Positions 1 to 8,577 are shown, numbered from the stretch's first letter. The stretch: DNA of 64,000 nucleotides from Streptomyces sp. NBC_00464 (GCF_036013915.1 NZ_CP107899.1:5394001-5458000), one strand, 5' to 3'. A program made the numbers and translations. The notes: a model not told the origin generated them from the sequence alone.

Positions 1-855
1 ACTTCCCGCAAGAAGCCGCCGTTCGGCATCGCACAGATGGGCAAGTCCTTCCGGAACGAGATCACTCCGGGCAACTTCATCTTCCGCACGCGCGAGTTCG
101 AGCAGATGGAGATGGAGTTCTTCGTCAAGCCGGGCGAGGACGAGCAGTGGCAGGAGTACTGGATGGAGCAGCGCTGGAACTGGTACACCGGCCTCGGCAT
201 GCGTGAGGAGAACATGCGGTGGTTCGAGCACCCGAAGGAGAAGCTCTCCCACTACTCCAAGCGCACCGCTGACATCGAGTACCGCTTCCGCTTCGGCGGC
301 AGCGAGTGGGGCGAGCTGGAGGGCGTCGCCAACCGCACGGACTACGACCTCAAGGCGCACTCCAAGGCCTCCGGCACCGACCTGCAGTTCTACGACCAGG
401 AGGCCGGCGAGCGCTGGACCCCCTACGTCATCGAGCCCGCGGCCGGTGTCGGCCGTTCGATGCTGGCGTTCCTGCTGGACGCCTACATCGAGGACGAGGC
501 GCCCAACGCCAAGGGCGTCATGGAGAAGCGCACCGTGATGCGCCTCGACCCGCGCCTGGCGCCGGTCAAGGTCGCGGTCCTGCCGCTGTCCCGCAACCCG
601 CAGCTCTCGCCGAAGGCCAAGGGCCTCGCGGCCGACCTGCGGCAGAACTGGAACATCGAGTTCGACGACGCGGGCGCCATCGGCCGCCGCTACCGTCGCC
701 AGGACGAGATCGGCACGCCGTTCTGCGTCACCGTTGACTTCGACACCCTCGACGACAACGCGGTGACCGTGCGCGAGCGCGACACCATGAAGCAGGAGCG
801 CGTCTCGCTGGACCAGATCCAGGCGTACCTCGGCGCCCGACTGCTCGGCTGCTGA
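1..855 (+). CDS. glyS: Glycine-tRNA ligase, C-terminal part (5' end outside window)
   Basis: The reading frame is open from base 1, so the gene begins upstream of the window. The visible 284 residues match the catalytic core and anticodon-binding end of single-chain (alpha2) class II glycyl-tRNA synthetase, which charges tRNA-Gly with glycine in the cytoplasm. Visible signatures include the motif 2 neighbourhood ([25 protein letters not shown] is broken here as FRNEITP...[11 protein letters not shown]), the class II motif 3 with its conserved arginine near the [14 protein letters not shown] block, and the anticodon-binding domain ([10 protein letters not shown]). The gene ends at TGA 853-855 and is followed by a strong terminator. 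Identification is very secure; only the missing start is a limitation. Confidence 0.96.
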   Translation, partial: TSRKKPPFGIAQMGKSFRNEITPGNFIFRTREFEQMEMEFFVKPGEDEQWQEYWMEQRWNWYTGLGMREENMRWFEHPKEKLSHYSKRTADIEYRFRFGGSEWGELEGVANRTDYDLKAHSKASGTDLQFYDQEAGERWTPYVIEPAAGVGRSMLAFLLDAYIEDEAPNAKGVMEKRTVMRLDPRLAPVKVAVLPLSRNPQLSPKAKGLAADLRQNWNIEFDDAGAIGRRYRRQDEIGTPFCVTVDFDTLDDNAVTVRERDTMKQERVSLDQIQAYLGARLLGC

Positions 856-878
856 CCCGTCCCACCCGTAGTACGAAG

Positions 879-909
879 CCCCCGGTTCCCCTTACGGAAC
901 CGGGGGTTT
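879..909 (+). terminator. Rho-independent-type terminator of glyS
   Basis: A perfect 11-bp stem (879-889 with 896-906) with a 6-nt loop is followed by TTT. It lies 24 bases after the glyS stop and before the next small gene. Confidence 0.85.
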
Positions 910-946
910 CGTGCACACTGGGCACACTCGCCCTCAGGAGGCCCGG

Positions 947-1153
947 ATGCCGTCCATGACCACGAGCAAGGTCAGCAGATGGGACCAGCACGGCCGTGAA
1001 CACGTCGTTCACGTGCGGAAGTCGGGAGTCCAGCGGCGGCTGAGCTGCGACACCTGCGACTGGAGCAAGGCGGTGCAGTTCCTGCCCTGGCTCAAGGCCG
1101 AGGAGCACCTCGCCGAGGCCCATCAGGCGACGGTCGACCCGACGGCGACGTAG
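947..1153 (+). CDS. Small hypothetical protein with a CxxC pair
   Basis: A 68-residue protein of unknown function. I chose ATG 947 because AGGAGG (936-941) lies 5 bases upstream; an in-frame GTG at 911 would fall almost on the glyS terminator. The protein is hydrophilic with a single CDTC pair near residue 37, followed by a HLAEAH segment. A Cys pair plus two His could bind one metal ion, like a short zinc-finger or DUF-type protein, but this is only inference. It stands alone on the plus strand between the glyS terminator and a convergent TetR gene. Confidence 0.7.
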   Translation: MPSMTTSKVSRWDQHGREHVVHVRKSGVQRRLSCDTCDWSKAVQFLPWLKAEEHLAEAHQATVDPTAT

Positions 1154-1192
1154 CGGCGGGCCGCCCGCCCGCCGGGACTGCGGCCGGTCCCC

Positions 1193-1807
1193 TCAGGCGC
1201 GCAGGCCGCGTAGCAGAAGGTCCGACACGGCGGTGAACTCGGTGACGATGGCGGGTTTCTGCCACTCGGCGGCGTACGCCGGGTCGTGGAAGCGTGCCGT
1301 CGCGTCGAAAACGGCCTGAGCGGCGGCTGCGGGGTCCTCCGCGGCGAACTGCCCCTCGTGCACCCCTTCCTCGATGATCTCCCGCAGTTGGCCGACCAGT
1401 TCGCGGATGTGGTCCTCGACGACGCCGCTTTCGCCGATCAGTACCTGGTATGTGGCGAACAGCTCGGGGTCGTCGCCCGCCTTGTGCCGCTTGGCCTCGA
1501 ACAGTGTCTCCAGCCACTGCCGCAGCTTCGCCGGAGCGGGCTGGGCAGAGGCGTGCAGGATCTCGGTGAGCGCCAGCTCCGTACGTGTCAGCCAGCGACC
1601 GGTGACGGCCTCGCGCAGGGCGGCCTTGGTGCGAAAGTGGCGGTAGACGCTGCCGTGGCTGACGCCGAGCGCCCGTGCCACGTCGACCACAGTCGCCTTC
1701 GCGGGCCCGTAGCGACGCAGCACGTCCTCGGTGGCTTCGAGGATGCGCTCGGGGGTCAGCGGGTCGGACGGCGGCGTCATGGTGGGTGTGCTGCCTTTCG
1801 GGGGCAT
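1193..1807 (-). CDS. TetR/AcrR family transcriptional regulator
   Basis: A 204-residue TetR-family repressor. An N-terminal helix-turn-helix (about residues 18-65, with VDVARALGVSHGSVYRHF as recognition region) is followed by an all-helical ligand-binding domain of the usual length. It lies 55 bases downstream of an aldo-keto reductase gene on the same strand, so the two are probably cotranscribed. The perfect palindrome upstream of that reductase (2959-2988) is the obvious candidate operator. No Shine-Dalgarno is obvious at ATG 1807; ATG 1780 is an alternative start that leaves the DNA-binding domain intact. Confidence 0.88.
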   Translation of the reverse strand: MPPKGSTPTMTPPSDPLTPERILEATEDVLRRYGPAKATVVDVARALGVSHGSVYRHFRTKAALREAVTGRWLTRTELALTEILHASAQPAPAKLRQWLETLFEAKRHKAGDDPELFATYQVLIGESGVVEDHIRELVGQLREIIEEGVHEGQFAAEDPAAAAQAVFDATARFHDPAYAAEWQKPAIVTEFTAVSDLLLRGLRA

Positions 1808-1862
1808 CGTGCGGGGGAGGGGGCGGAAGCGGGGGGCCGCACCCGCTGACCGTACCCGGAGG

Positions 1863-2876
1863 TCAGCGCTCGCTGTCCAGGTGGGCCATCTGGCTGTCCG
1901 GGTAGCGGGCGCCTGCGGCCGCGCCCGCCGGGACGGCCACCCCGATGGCGGCGAGGTCGGCCGCGTCCAGCCGCACGTCCAGCGAGCCGAGGGCCTCGGT
2001 GAGCCGGTCGCGGCGGCGGGCGCCCACCAGCGGCACGATGTCCGTGCCCCGGGCGAGGACCCAGGCGATGGCGATCTGCGCGACCGTGACGCCCTTCTGC
2101 TCGGCGACCTTGCGTAGCGCGTCGACCAGGTCGAGGTTGTGCTGGAGGTTCTCGTCCTGGAAGCGGGGGCTCATGGACCGGAAGTCGCCGGCGGCCAGCT
2201 CGCGGTCGCGGGTGAAGTGGCCGCTGATCAGGCCCCGGGAGAGCACCCCATAGGCCGTGACACCGATGCCCAGCTCGCGGCAGGCGGGCAGGATCTCCGC
2301 CTCGATGGAGCGGGAGATCAGCGAGTACTCAATCTGCAGGTCCGAAACCGGGGCCACGGCCGCTGCCCGCCGGATCGTGTCCGCGCCGACTTCGGAGAGC
2401 CCGATGTGGCGGACATGGCCTGCCTCGACGAGCTCCGCGATCGCGCCGACGGTCTCCTCGATCGGGACATCCGGGTCGACGCGGGCGATCCGGTAGATGT
2501 CGATGTGGTCCGTGCCCAGCCGCTGCAGTGAGTAGGCCGCGAAGTTCTTGACGGCTGCGGGACGGCCGTCGTATCCGGTGAAGCCGCCTTCCACGGTCCG
2601 CAGGGCGCCGAACTTCACGCTGGTCAGCGCCTGTTCGCGGGCGGCGGCGGGGGCGGTGCGCAGGGCCTCGTTGATCAGCAGCTCGTTGTGCCCCATGCCG
2701 TAGAAGTCGCCGGTGTCCAGCAGCGTGATACCGGCGTCGAGTGCGGCGTGGATCGTGGCGATCGACTCGGCGCGGTCGGTCTCGCCGTACAGCGCGGACA
2801 TGCCCATGCAGCCGAGGCCGAGCGCGGAGACCCGCGGGCCGGTGGAGCCGAGGGTGCGGGTGGGGAGGGCGGTCAT
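1863..2876 (-). CDS. Aldo/keto reductase
   Basis: A 337-residue NADPH-dependent oxidoreductase of the aldo/keto reductase superfamily (TIM barrel). The N-terminus LGSTGPRVSALGLGCMGMS, the catalytic Asp/Tyr region (LLDTGDFYG) and Lys (SVKFG) are visible. The position that usually carries the catalytic His reads IARVDP, so His appears to be replaced, as in some actinobacterial AKR branches. ATG 2876 was chosen because AGGAG lies 8-9 bases upstream and it matches the usual family start; the frame stays open further upstream but into low-quality sequence. The gene leads a unit with the TetR gene behind it. Substrate is unknown; detoxification of a carbonyl compound that is also the TetR ligand is a reasonable inference. 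Confidence 0.88.
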   Translation of the reverse strand: MTALPTRTLGSTGPRVSALGLGCMGMSALYGETDRAESIATIHAALDAGITLLDTGDFYGMGHNELLINEALRTAPAAAREQALTSVKFGALRTVEGGFTGYDGRPAAVKNFAAYSLQRLGTDHIDIYRIARVDPDVPIEETVGAIAELVEAGHVRHIGLSEVGADTIRRAAAVAPVSDLQIEYSLISRSIEAEILPACRELGIGVTAYGVLSRGLISGHFTRDRELAAGDFRSMSPRFQDENLQHNLDLVDALRKVAEQKGVTVAQIAIAWVLARGTDIVPLVGARRRDRLTEALGSLDVRLDAADLAAIGVAVPAGAAAGARYPDSQMAHLDSER

Positions 2877-2958
2877 GAGGAACTCCTGGGCGGGCGGAGG
2901 AAGTGGATGGGTGTGGGGGAGCGCCGGGGTGGGGCGCTCTGCCTCAACTGTGACATGT

Positions 2959-2988
2959 GGACTGACAGATATCAATATCTGTCAGTCC
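2959..2988. promoter_or_regulatory. Perfect 14-bp inverted repeat, probable TetR operator
   Basis: GGACTGACAGATAT and its exact reverse complement are separated by 2 bp, 83-112 bases upstream of the aldo-keto reductase start. Its AT-rich core stands out in this GC-rich DNA, and dyads of this size are typical TetR operators. The TetR gene at 1193-1807 is the likely ligand. Confidence 0.75.
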
Positions 2989-3095
2989 AAGTTTCCTCCA
3001 TCGGGTCATCCGCCACGCAGGGAGCCGGGTGAGCAGGCCGCTCACGCGCAGAAAACGGGGTGAGCGCGTCGCTCGGGGCGGGGTACCTTTGCCGC

Positions 3096-3153
3096 ATGTC
3101 TCCGTTCTTCCAGATCTACGAGTGAGAGTGCGGCGGGTTCGACCACCCGCCGC
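3096..3153 (+). other. Nine-codon ORF followed by hairpin (possible leader)
   Basis: ATG 3096 opens a nine-residue frame (MSPFFQIYE, stop TGA 3123-3125). Five bases later a perfect 9-bp stem (3130-3138 with 3145-3153, 6-nt loop) forms, 58 bases before the GTG start of the DUF6243 gene. The arrangement resembles a leader peptide with an attenuation hairpin, but there is no run of a diagnostic amino acid, no T-tract and no convincing Shine-Dalgarno. Confidence 0.3.
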
Positions 3154-3211
3154 CCACCGGACCGATCCAAGGTCTTCTCAGACCTCACTTTCACCATGAA
3201 TGGGAGAACCC

Positions 3212-3451
3212 GTGGCCAAGAGCCGTAACAACCTTCTCGGCGTCGGCGGACAGCGCAAGAAGGTGTCCCGCGCCGAGCAGCAGGGCGCCGGCCCCGAGCG
3301 CAACGCCAACCGGAAGACGGCCGCCGAGCAGAAGGCGGAGCTGCTGCGCAAGATGCGCGAGCGCGCCGCCGGTACCGAAGCCGAGGCATCGGATGCCGCC
3401 GCCCCCGCCGAGCAGGACGCCCCGGAGCAGGACGCGCCCGCACAGAGCTGA
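3212..3451 (+). CDS. DUF6243 family small basic protein
   Basis: A 79-residue, highly charged protein rich in Lys, Arg, Glu and Ala. It begins (V)AKSRNNLLGVGGQRKKVSR, the hallmark of the DUF6243 family, small conserved Streptomyces proteins of unknown function. GTG 3212 is preceded by GGGAG at 3202-3206; an ATG at 3200 would add four residues that the family does not have. The second half is Ala/Glu/Pro-rich and probably disordered. A strong terminator follows at 3503. Confidence 0.82.
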   Translation: MAKSRNNLLGVGGQRKKVSRAEQQGAGPERNANRKTAAEQKAELLRKMRERAAGTEAEASDAAAPAEQDAPEQDAPAQS

Positions 3452-3502
3452 CGCCTCCGCACGGAGAACGCGCGGAGAGAAGTCCGCACCACCCGCACGA
3501 CC

Positions 3503-3537
3503 GTGGGCCCGGAACACCTCAGGTGTTCCGGGCCCAC
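3503..3537. terminator. Bidirectional terminator between convergent genes
   Basis: A perfect 17-bp dyad with a one-base centre separates the DUF6243 gene from the convergent MFS transporter gene that ends at 3559. No T-tract is present, as is common in Streptomyces. Confidence 0.75.
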
Positions 3538-3558
3538 GCCCGTGTCAACGCCCCGCTC

Positions 3559-5028
3559 TCACGCCACCGTGCGCGGCAGCCGCAGGCTCAGCAGCGCCGT
3601 CAGGGCGACCGCCGCCAGCTGGACCAGCAGCGTCACGATCAGCGCGTCCCGCATGCCCGCGCCCGGCGCCAGCGACAGGAACAGCGAACCGAGCGTCGCC
3701 ACGCCAAGTGCCAGCGCCGCCTGCTGGGTCGTCGTCATGACACCGCCGCCCACGCCGGCCCGCTCCGGCGGCACGTCGGACAGGACGATGCGGAACAGGA
3801 CGGGCAGTTGGAGTCCCTGGCCGAAGCCGGCGATCGCCAGCCCCGGCATCAGCCCGAGCAGCCCCAGGCCCGACCAGCCGAGCCACACCGTCAGGGCGAG
3901 CACGACGACGCCGGCCGCCTGGATCAGCCCGCCGGCCGTCACCACCCGGCTGCCGTGACGGCGCACCAGCCGCGGACCGGCCAGCGAGGCCGCGAAGAAG
4001 GCCACCGCCATCGGTGCCATCGACAGGCCCGACTCCGCCGGGCCCAGCTTCAGCCCCTGCTGGAGCGCCACGGCGATGACGAACATGAAGCCGCCGAAGC
4101 CGATCGAGAACGGCACCACGAGCGCCAGCCCGCGCCGCAGCGAGTCCAGCCGCAACAGGCTCGGCGGGACCAGCGGAACCAGCCCGAGCCGGTCCGCCCG
4201 CCGCTCCACCCGGTAGAAGGCGACCGCGGCGAACGGGAACAGGGCCAGCGACACCCAGGTCCACAGCGGCCAGCCCGCGGCCCGCCCCTCGGTGAGCGGT
4301 GCCAGCAGCGTCACCAGCGACACGGCGAGCAGCAGCGTGCCCGGTACGTCGATGGGCGCCGGCCGCTCCGAACGGGTCTCCGGCACCGCACGGGCCGCCA
4401 GGAACAGCCCGACGGCCGCCACCGGAACGTTGACCAGGAACACCGAGCGCCAGCCCGCGCTCTCGCCGAACACCGACGACAGCGGCGCGGCGGCGACCAG
4501 CACCCCGCCCAGGATCTGGCCCGCGACCATGGAGAGCCCGGCCGTGGCCCCGTACAGGCTCATCGCCCGGGCCCGCCGGTGGCCCGAGGTCGCCGCCTGG
4601 ATGGTGGCGAGCACCTGCGGCAGCATCAGCGCGGCCGCGGCGCCCTGGGCGACCCGCGCCCCGACCAGCGTCCAGGCGTTCGGCGCGAGCCCGCAGGCCA
4701 GCGAGGTGAGCCCGAACGCGGCGATGCCCAGCAGGAAGAGCCGGCGCCGGCCGGCCATGTCGCCGAGCCGGCCGCCGAGGACGAGCAGGACGGCGTACGA
4801 GAGCCCGTACCCGGCGACGACCAGTTCCAGCAGCGCGGGACCCGCGGCGAGGTCGTGGTCGATGGTGGGCAGGGCGACGTTGACGATGAAGAAGTCGATC
4901 AGCGGAAGGGCCGCGCCCAGCAGCACGGTGAACAGCCCCAACGCGCCGAGCACCGGGGCGGGGTGGTCGTGCCGCACCACGGAGGCGGTGGCGGTGTCTG
5001 TCTTCGGCAGTACGGAGGATTCACTCAC
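3559..5028 (-). CDS. MFS transporter, DHA2-type drug exporter
   Basis: A 489-residue membrane protein with about 14 hydrophobic segments, as in the proton-driven DHA2/QacA-EmrB multidrug exporters. The first loop carries the MFS signature GGRLGDMAGRRRLF and helix 1 has LPLIDFFIVNVALPTI. I chose GTG 5028 (VSESSVLP...), giving a short hydrophilic N-terminus before helix 1. An upstream ATG at 5100 would run through the promoter region. The gene is divergent from an MmyB-family regulator at 5139, a classic regulator/exporter pair. The intergenic CTGGTACCAG palindrome may be its operator. Substrate unknown. Confidence 0.87.
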   Translation of the reverse strand: MSESSVLPKTDTATASVVRHDHPAPVLGALGLFTVLLGAALPLIDFFIVNVALPTIDHDLAAGPALLELVVAGYGLSYAVLLVLGGRLGDMAGRRRLFLLGIAAFGLTSLACGLAPNAWTLVGARVAQGAAAALMLPQVLATIQAATSGHRRARAMSLYGATAGLSMVAGQILGGVLVAAAPLSSVFGESAGWRSVFLVNVPVAAVGLFLAARAVPETRSERPAPIDVPGTLLLAVSLVTLLAPLTEGRAAGWPLWTWVSLALFPFAAVAFYRVERRADRLGLVPLVPPSLLRLDSLRRGLALVVPFSIGFGGFMFVIAVALQQGLKLGPAESGLSMAPMAVAFFAASLAGPRLVRRHGSRVVTAGGLIQAAGVVVLALTVWLGWSGLGLLGLMPGLAIAGFGQGLQLPVLFRIVLSDVPPERAGVGGGVMTTTQQAALALGVATLGSLFLSLAPGAGMRDALIVTLLVQLAAVALTALLSLRLPRTVA

Positions 5029-5055
5029 GACACCGACGATCGCTCTTCCCGGAGC

Positions 5056-5086
5056 CTGGTACCAGAGTGTCTTTATCCTGGTACAA
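5056..5086. promoter_or_regulatory. Divergent promoter region with repeated CCTGGTAC motif
   Basis: The 110-bp gap between the divergent MFS and MmyB-type genes holds a perfect 10-bp palindrome CTGGTACCAG (5056-5065). A second copy of CCTGGTAC lies 23 bp further (5078-5085). On the minus strand TTGTAC (5086-5081) could serve as a -35 for the exporter. The two motifs are likely regulator half-sites. Confidence 0.45.
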
Positions 5087-5138
5087 GAAGCACCTGCCAT
5101 GGCTTCGGCCGGTCCCGCATGCTGGAGGAATGACGACG

Positions 5139-6062
5139 ATGGTGACGGCAGCCCGGAGGGACCCGGAAGCGCCTCGGAATCCGGCGGCGGCTGTCCCGGA
5201 CGAGTCCGGGACCGAGATCCGGCGGCACGAGCTCGCGGACTTCCTGCGCAGCCGTCGGGAGCGGATCACCCCCGAGCAGGTGGGGCTGGTCCGGGGCGGC
5301 CGCAGGCGCACCCCGGGGCTGCGCCGCGAGGAGGTCGCCCAGCTCTCCGCCGTCGGCGTCACCTGGTACACCTGGCTCGAACAGGCGCGCGACATCCAGG
5401 TGTCGCCCCAGGTCCTCGACGCGCTCGCCCGCGCCCTGCTGCTGGACCGCAGCGAGCGCACCCATCTGTTCTCCCTCGCGGGGGCGGTGGACCCGGCGCC
5501 CGGCACCGAGTGCCCGAGCATCACCCCGGCGCTGCGCACCCTGCTGCGGCAGCTGGAGCCGATCCCCGCCTGCGTGCAGAACAGCCGGTACGACATCCTC
5601 GCCCACAACCGCACCTATGGCCGGATGCTCTGTGACATGGACGCCGTCCCGGTCGCGGACCGCAACGTCATGCTGCTGGCCTTCACGAACGAGGAGTGGC
5701 GAACCTCCGTCATGGACGTGGCCGCGGTGACCCGCCTCATGACCGCGAAGTTCCGTGCGTCGATGGCCGGACACCTCGCCGAGCCCGCCTGGAAGGCGCT
5801 GCTCAAGCGGCTGGAGGCGGCATCACCGGAATTCCGGGAGACCTGGGCGCGACACGAGGTCCTCGGCCCCGGCGCCCGGTCCAAGATCTTCCGCAACGCC
5901 CACGTGGGGCTGCTGCGCCTGGAGACCACCGACCTCTGGCTCGGCCCGTCGTCCGGACCGAGGCTGGTCACCTACGCACCACGTGACGAGGAGACCCGCG
6001 AGCGGCTGGAGCGGCTTCAGGCGTTCGTGGTCGACGCCGAGGACCGGCCCGCGGGCGCGTGA
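5139..6062 (+). CDS. Helix-turn-helix regulator, MmyB family
   Basis: A 307-residue cytoplasmic regulator with an N-terminal XRE-type helix-turn-helix and a C-terminal MmyB-like ligand-binding domain. The diagnostic block LRREEVAQLSAVGVTWYTWLEQARDI sits at the end of the HTH (shown as LRREEVAQLSAVGV...TWLEQARDI), preceded by RRRTPGLR. This family usually sits beside and controls oxidoreductase or transporter genes, as here beside a divergent DHA2 exporter. GGAGG (5124-5128) is one base from ATG 5130 and ten from ATG 5139, so 5139 is the better start, though 5130 cannot be excluded. Its last 16 codons are partly duplicated just downstream (see repeat at 6011-6120). Confidence 0.86.
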   Translation: MVTAARRDPEAPRNPAAAVPDESGTEIRRHELADFLRSRRERITPEQVGLVRGGRRRTPGLRREEVAQLSAVGVTWYTWLEQARDIQVSPQVLDALARALLLDRSERTHLFSLAGAVDPAPGTECPSITPALRTLLRQLEPIPACVQNSRYDILAHNRTYGRMLCDMDAVPVADRNVMLLAFTNEEWRTSVMDVAAVTRLMTAKFRASMAGHLAEPAWKALLKRLEAASPEFRETWARHEVLGPGARSKIFRNAHVGLLRLETTDLWLGPSSGPRLVTYAPRDEETRERLERLQAFVVDAEDRPAGA

Positions 6063-6120
6063 GTGAGGGGAAGCGGCTTCAGGCCCTGGTGCTCGACGCC
6101 GAGGACTGACCCGTGGGCGC
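6011..6120 (+). repeat. Imperfect 48-bp direct repeat from the end of the MmyB-type gene
   Basis: Bases 6011-6058 (last codons of the regulator gene) and 6073-6120 match at about 41 of 48 positions, with a 62-bp period. In the regulator frame the second copy reads RLQALVLDAED then stop, against RLQAFVVDAED in the real C-terminus. It thus looks like the tail of a second, lost MmyB paralogue. The second copy also forms the 3' end of the convergent MFS gene (stop at 6079). Confidence 0.8.
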
Positions 6121-7578
6121 ACCGGACGGGGCCGCGACCGCAGGCTCCTCCAGCCGTTCCGCGGTCCGGCGGGCGGTGCCCCGGGCCCAGCGCCCGCTGC
6201 TCACCATGCCGACCAGCAGGACGCACACCCCGCAGCCGGTGATGATCCACCAGGCGGCCCTGCTCGCCGCGACGAAGTCGTCCGCCGACCCGCTGCCGTA
6301 CGAGGAACCCGCGCCGGCCACGCCCGCCGCGAGGACCGCGCCGATCACGGCGACGCCCAGCGTCTGGCCGATCTGGCGGCTGGTCGAGGCGACCGCCGCG
6401 GCGACGCCCGCCTGGGAACGCGGCATCCCGGCGACGGCGGTGTTGGTGATGGGCGCGTTCACCGCGCCGAAGCCCAGGCCGAACAGCACATAGGCGGTGA
6501 ACATCGACGCCGTGCCGGTCTCGGCGTCGAACGCCGCGAACATCAGCCCGCTCGCCGCGATCGCGACGCCCGCGACCAGCAGCGGGATGCGCGGCCCGCG
6601 ACTGGCGACGAGCCGGCCCGAGAACGGCGACAGGACACAGACCACGGCCGCCATCGGCAGCATGTGGAGACCGGCGTCGAGTGCGCTCAGGCCCCGCACG
6701 TCCTGGAGATAGAGCGTGTTGACGAAGAGGAAGCCGCCGAGAGCGGCGAAGGCGCTGACGGCGATGACGGTGGCCCCGCTGAAGGGGACGCTGCGGAAGA
6801 ACCGCAGATCGATCAGCGGGTCGGTGCGCCGGGCCTCGTACACCAGCAGGCCGGTCAGTGCGGCCGCCGCGAGCACGGCGAAGAACAGGATCTCCGCCGA
6901 GGCCCATCCCTTCTGCGGCGCCTCGATGATCGCGTAGGTCAGCGAGCCCAGCAGCGTGATCACCAGCAGCTGGCCCACCGGATCCGGCCGGCGCGCCTTC
7001 GGGGCGCGGGACTCGGAGACGTACCGCCAGGTCAGCAGGAGCGCGGCGATACCGACCGGGAGGTTGATCCAGAAGATCGACCGCCAGCCGACCGAATCGA
7101 CCAGGAGACCGCCGACCACCGGTCCCGCGGCCAGGGAGATGCCGACGACAGCGCCCCAGACACCGATCGCGCGGGCGCGTTCGCGTGGGTCGGTGAAGGT
7201 GTTGGTGATGATCGACATCGCCACCGGGTTGAGCATGGAGCCACCGACGGCCTGCACCATCCGGAACGCGATGAGCGTCTCCAGGCTGGGCGCCAGCGAG
7301 CAGAGCGCCGAGCCCAGGGTGAACAGGACGAGCCCGGCCATGAAGACCTTGCGTCTGCCGATCCGGTCGGCGGTGGAACCCGCGAGCATCAGCAGGGAGG
7401 CAAGGACGAGCGTGTACGCGTCGATCGTCCACTGCATCCCTGCGACGCTCGCGTCCAGGTCATGGCGCATGGCGGGCAGGGCGACGTTGAGGACGGTGTT
7501 GTCGAGACTGACGATCAGGAGGCTCATGCAGCAGATCGCCAGTACGAGCATCCGCCGTCGGTGGCTGAGCTCAGGCAT
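6079..7578 (-). CDS. MFS transporter, EmrB/QacA (DHA2) family
   Basis: A 499-residue, 14-helix drug:proton antiporter-type membrane protein. Helix 1 carries the DHA2 signature SLLIVSLDNTVLNVALPAM, and the loop 2-3 motif reads STADRIGRRKVF. ATG 7578 starts directly at the hydrophobic N-terminus. The C-terminal 12 or so residues are encoded by the duplicated regulator tail at 6073-6120, so the native C-terminus may have been altered. It converges on the MmyB-type regulator; together with the exporter at 3559-5028 it forms a small efflux neighbourhood. Substrate unknown. Confidence 0.88.
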   Translation of the reverse strand: MPELSHRRRMLVLAICCMSLLIVSLDNTVLNVALPAMRHDLDASVAGMQWTIDAYTLVLASLLMLAGSTADRIGRRKVFMAGLVLFTLGSALCSLAPSLETLIAFRMVQAVGGSMLNPVAMSIITNTFTDPRERARAIGVWGAVVGISLAAGPVVGGLLVDSVGWRSIFWINLPVGIAALLLTWRYVSESRAPKARRPDPVGQLLVITLLGSLTYAIIEAPQKGWASAEILFFAVLAAAALTGLLVYEARRTDPLIDLRFFRSVPFSGATVIAVSAFAALGGFLFVNTLYLQDVRGLSALDAGLHMLPMAAVVCVLSPFSGRLVASRGPRIPLLVAGVAIAASGLMFAAFDAETGTASMFTAYVLFGLGFGAVNAPITNTAVAGMPRSQAGVAAAVASTSRQIGQTLGVAVIGAVLAAGVAGAGSSYGSGSADDFVAASRAAWWIITGCGVCVLLVGMVSSGRWARGTARRTAERLEEPAVAAPSGAPTGQSSASSTRA

Positions 7579-7593
7579 GCATGGATAGTACGG

Positions 7594-8577
7594 CTAACTA
7601 ACGACTTCCGCTGCCAGTACCTCGGCGACTCCGGCCACCAGCGGATGGTCACCCACGGCGTCCGCATCAGGTTTGGTCGTCAGCACCGCCAGCACGACCG
7701 GGGCCCCGTCGGGTGTCCAGGCGATGCCCACATCGTTGCAACTGCCGTACGAGCCGCCACCGGTCTTGTCCGCGACGGTCCACTCCGGTGGCAGCCCGGC
7801 CCGGAAACGGGTCCCGCTGGTCCGGCAGTTCAGCAGCCAGCCGGTCAGCAGCTCGCGGTCGCCCGGGTCCAGCACGTCCCCGAGGACGAGCCGGGCGTAG
7901 TCGCGCGCGATGGCGGCCGGGGTGGTGGTGTCCGTGCGCCGCCCGGGTTCGGCCGAATTGAGGTCGGGCTCCCAGCGGTCGAGGCGGGTCACCGGATCGC
8001 CGATCGAGCGGCTGAAGCGGGTGACGGCGCGGGGGCCTCCGAGCTCGCGCAGCAACAGGTTGGCCGCGGTGTTGTCGCTGTCGCAGATCGCGGCGTCGCA
8101 GAGCTGTGCGATGGTCAGCCCGCTCGCGATGCATTCCGGGGTGTCGGTGACCCGGGAATCGGAGACGCAGTCCTCCTTCGTGTAGCGCACGAGCCGGCCG
8201 AGTACCTCGCCGTCGCGGTCCAGATCCCTCAGCACGGCCGCAGCGGCGAGTGTCTTGAACGTGGAGAGCATGGGAAAACGCTCGTCGGCCCGGTGGCGGA
8301 CGCCGGCCCCGGTGGCCAGGTTGTACGCGAACGCGCCGACCCGGGCGCCATGGACGTGTTCCAGCTCGCGCAGCCGGGCGGTCGCTGACCCGGGCCCGGG
8401 GGTCCGTGCGGCGGCCCGGGAGGGGCCCGCGGCGGAGAGGAGCAGTGCACCGGCTGCCCCTGCCGTGCCGAGCGAGAGCAGGGCGCGGCGGGTGGGGGCC
8501 GTGTCAGTGCCGGTGCCGGTCGCCGAGGTCGTCGGCGCGGTACGGCCTAAGGGGCGGGTGGGGTTCATGGTCGCCAT
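7594..8577 (-). CDS. Class A beta-lactamase, Tat-exported
   Basis: A 327-residue serine beta-lactamase that hydrolyses penicillins outside the cell. All class A motifs are visible in order: STFK with the nucleophile Ser, SDN, the omega-loop Glu in EPDLN, and KTG within DKTGGGSYG. The N-terminus has twin arginines and a hydrophobic stretch (TRRALLSLGTAGAAGALLL), so export is probably by the Tat pathway. ATG 8577 follows AAAGGA very closely; ATG 8568, three codons in, has better spacing and is possible. The frame continues upstream antisense to dusB, but that extension is not real. Confidence 0.93.
   Translation of the reverse strand: MATMNPTRPLGRTAPTTSATGTGTDTAPTRRALLSLGTAGAAGALLLSAAGPSRAAARTPGPGSATARLRELEHVHGARVGAFAYNLATGAGVRHRADERFPMLSTFKTLAAAAVLRDLDRDGEVLGRLVRYTKEDCVSDSRVTDTPECIASGLTIAQLCDAAICDSDNTAANLLLRELGGPRAVTRFSRSIGDPVTRLDRWEPDLNSAEPGRRTDTTTPAAIARDYARLVLGDVLDPGDRELLTGWLLNCRTSGTRFRAGLPPEWTVADKTGGGSYGSCNDVGIAWTPDGAPVVLAVLTTKPDADAVGDHPLVAGVAEVLAAEVVS

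Noticed and set aside
3123..3211. Reading through TGA 3123 as selenocysteine
   Set aside because: The continuation has no protein-like features and the hairpin does not match a known SECIS element.
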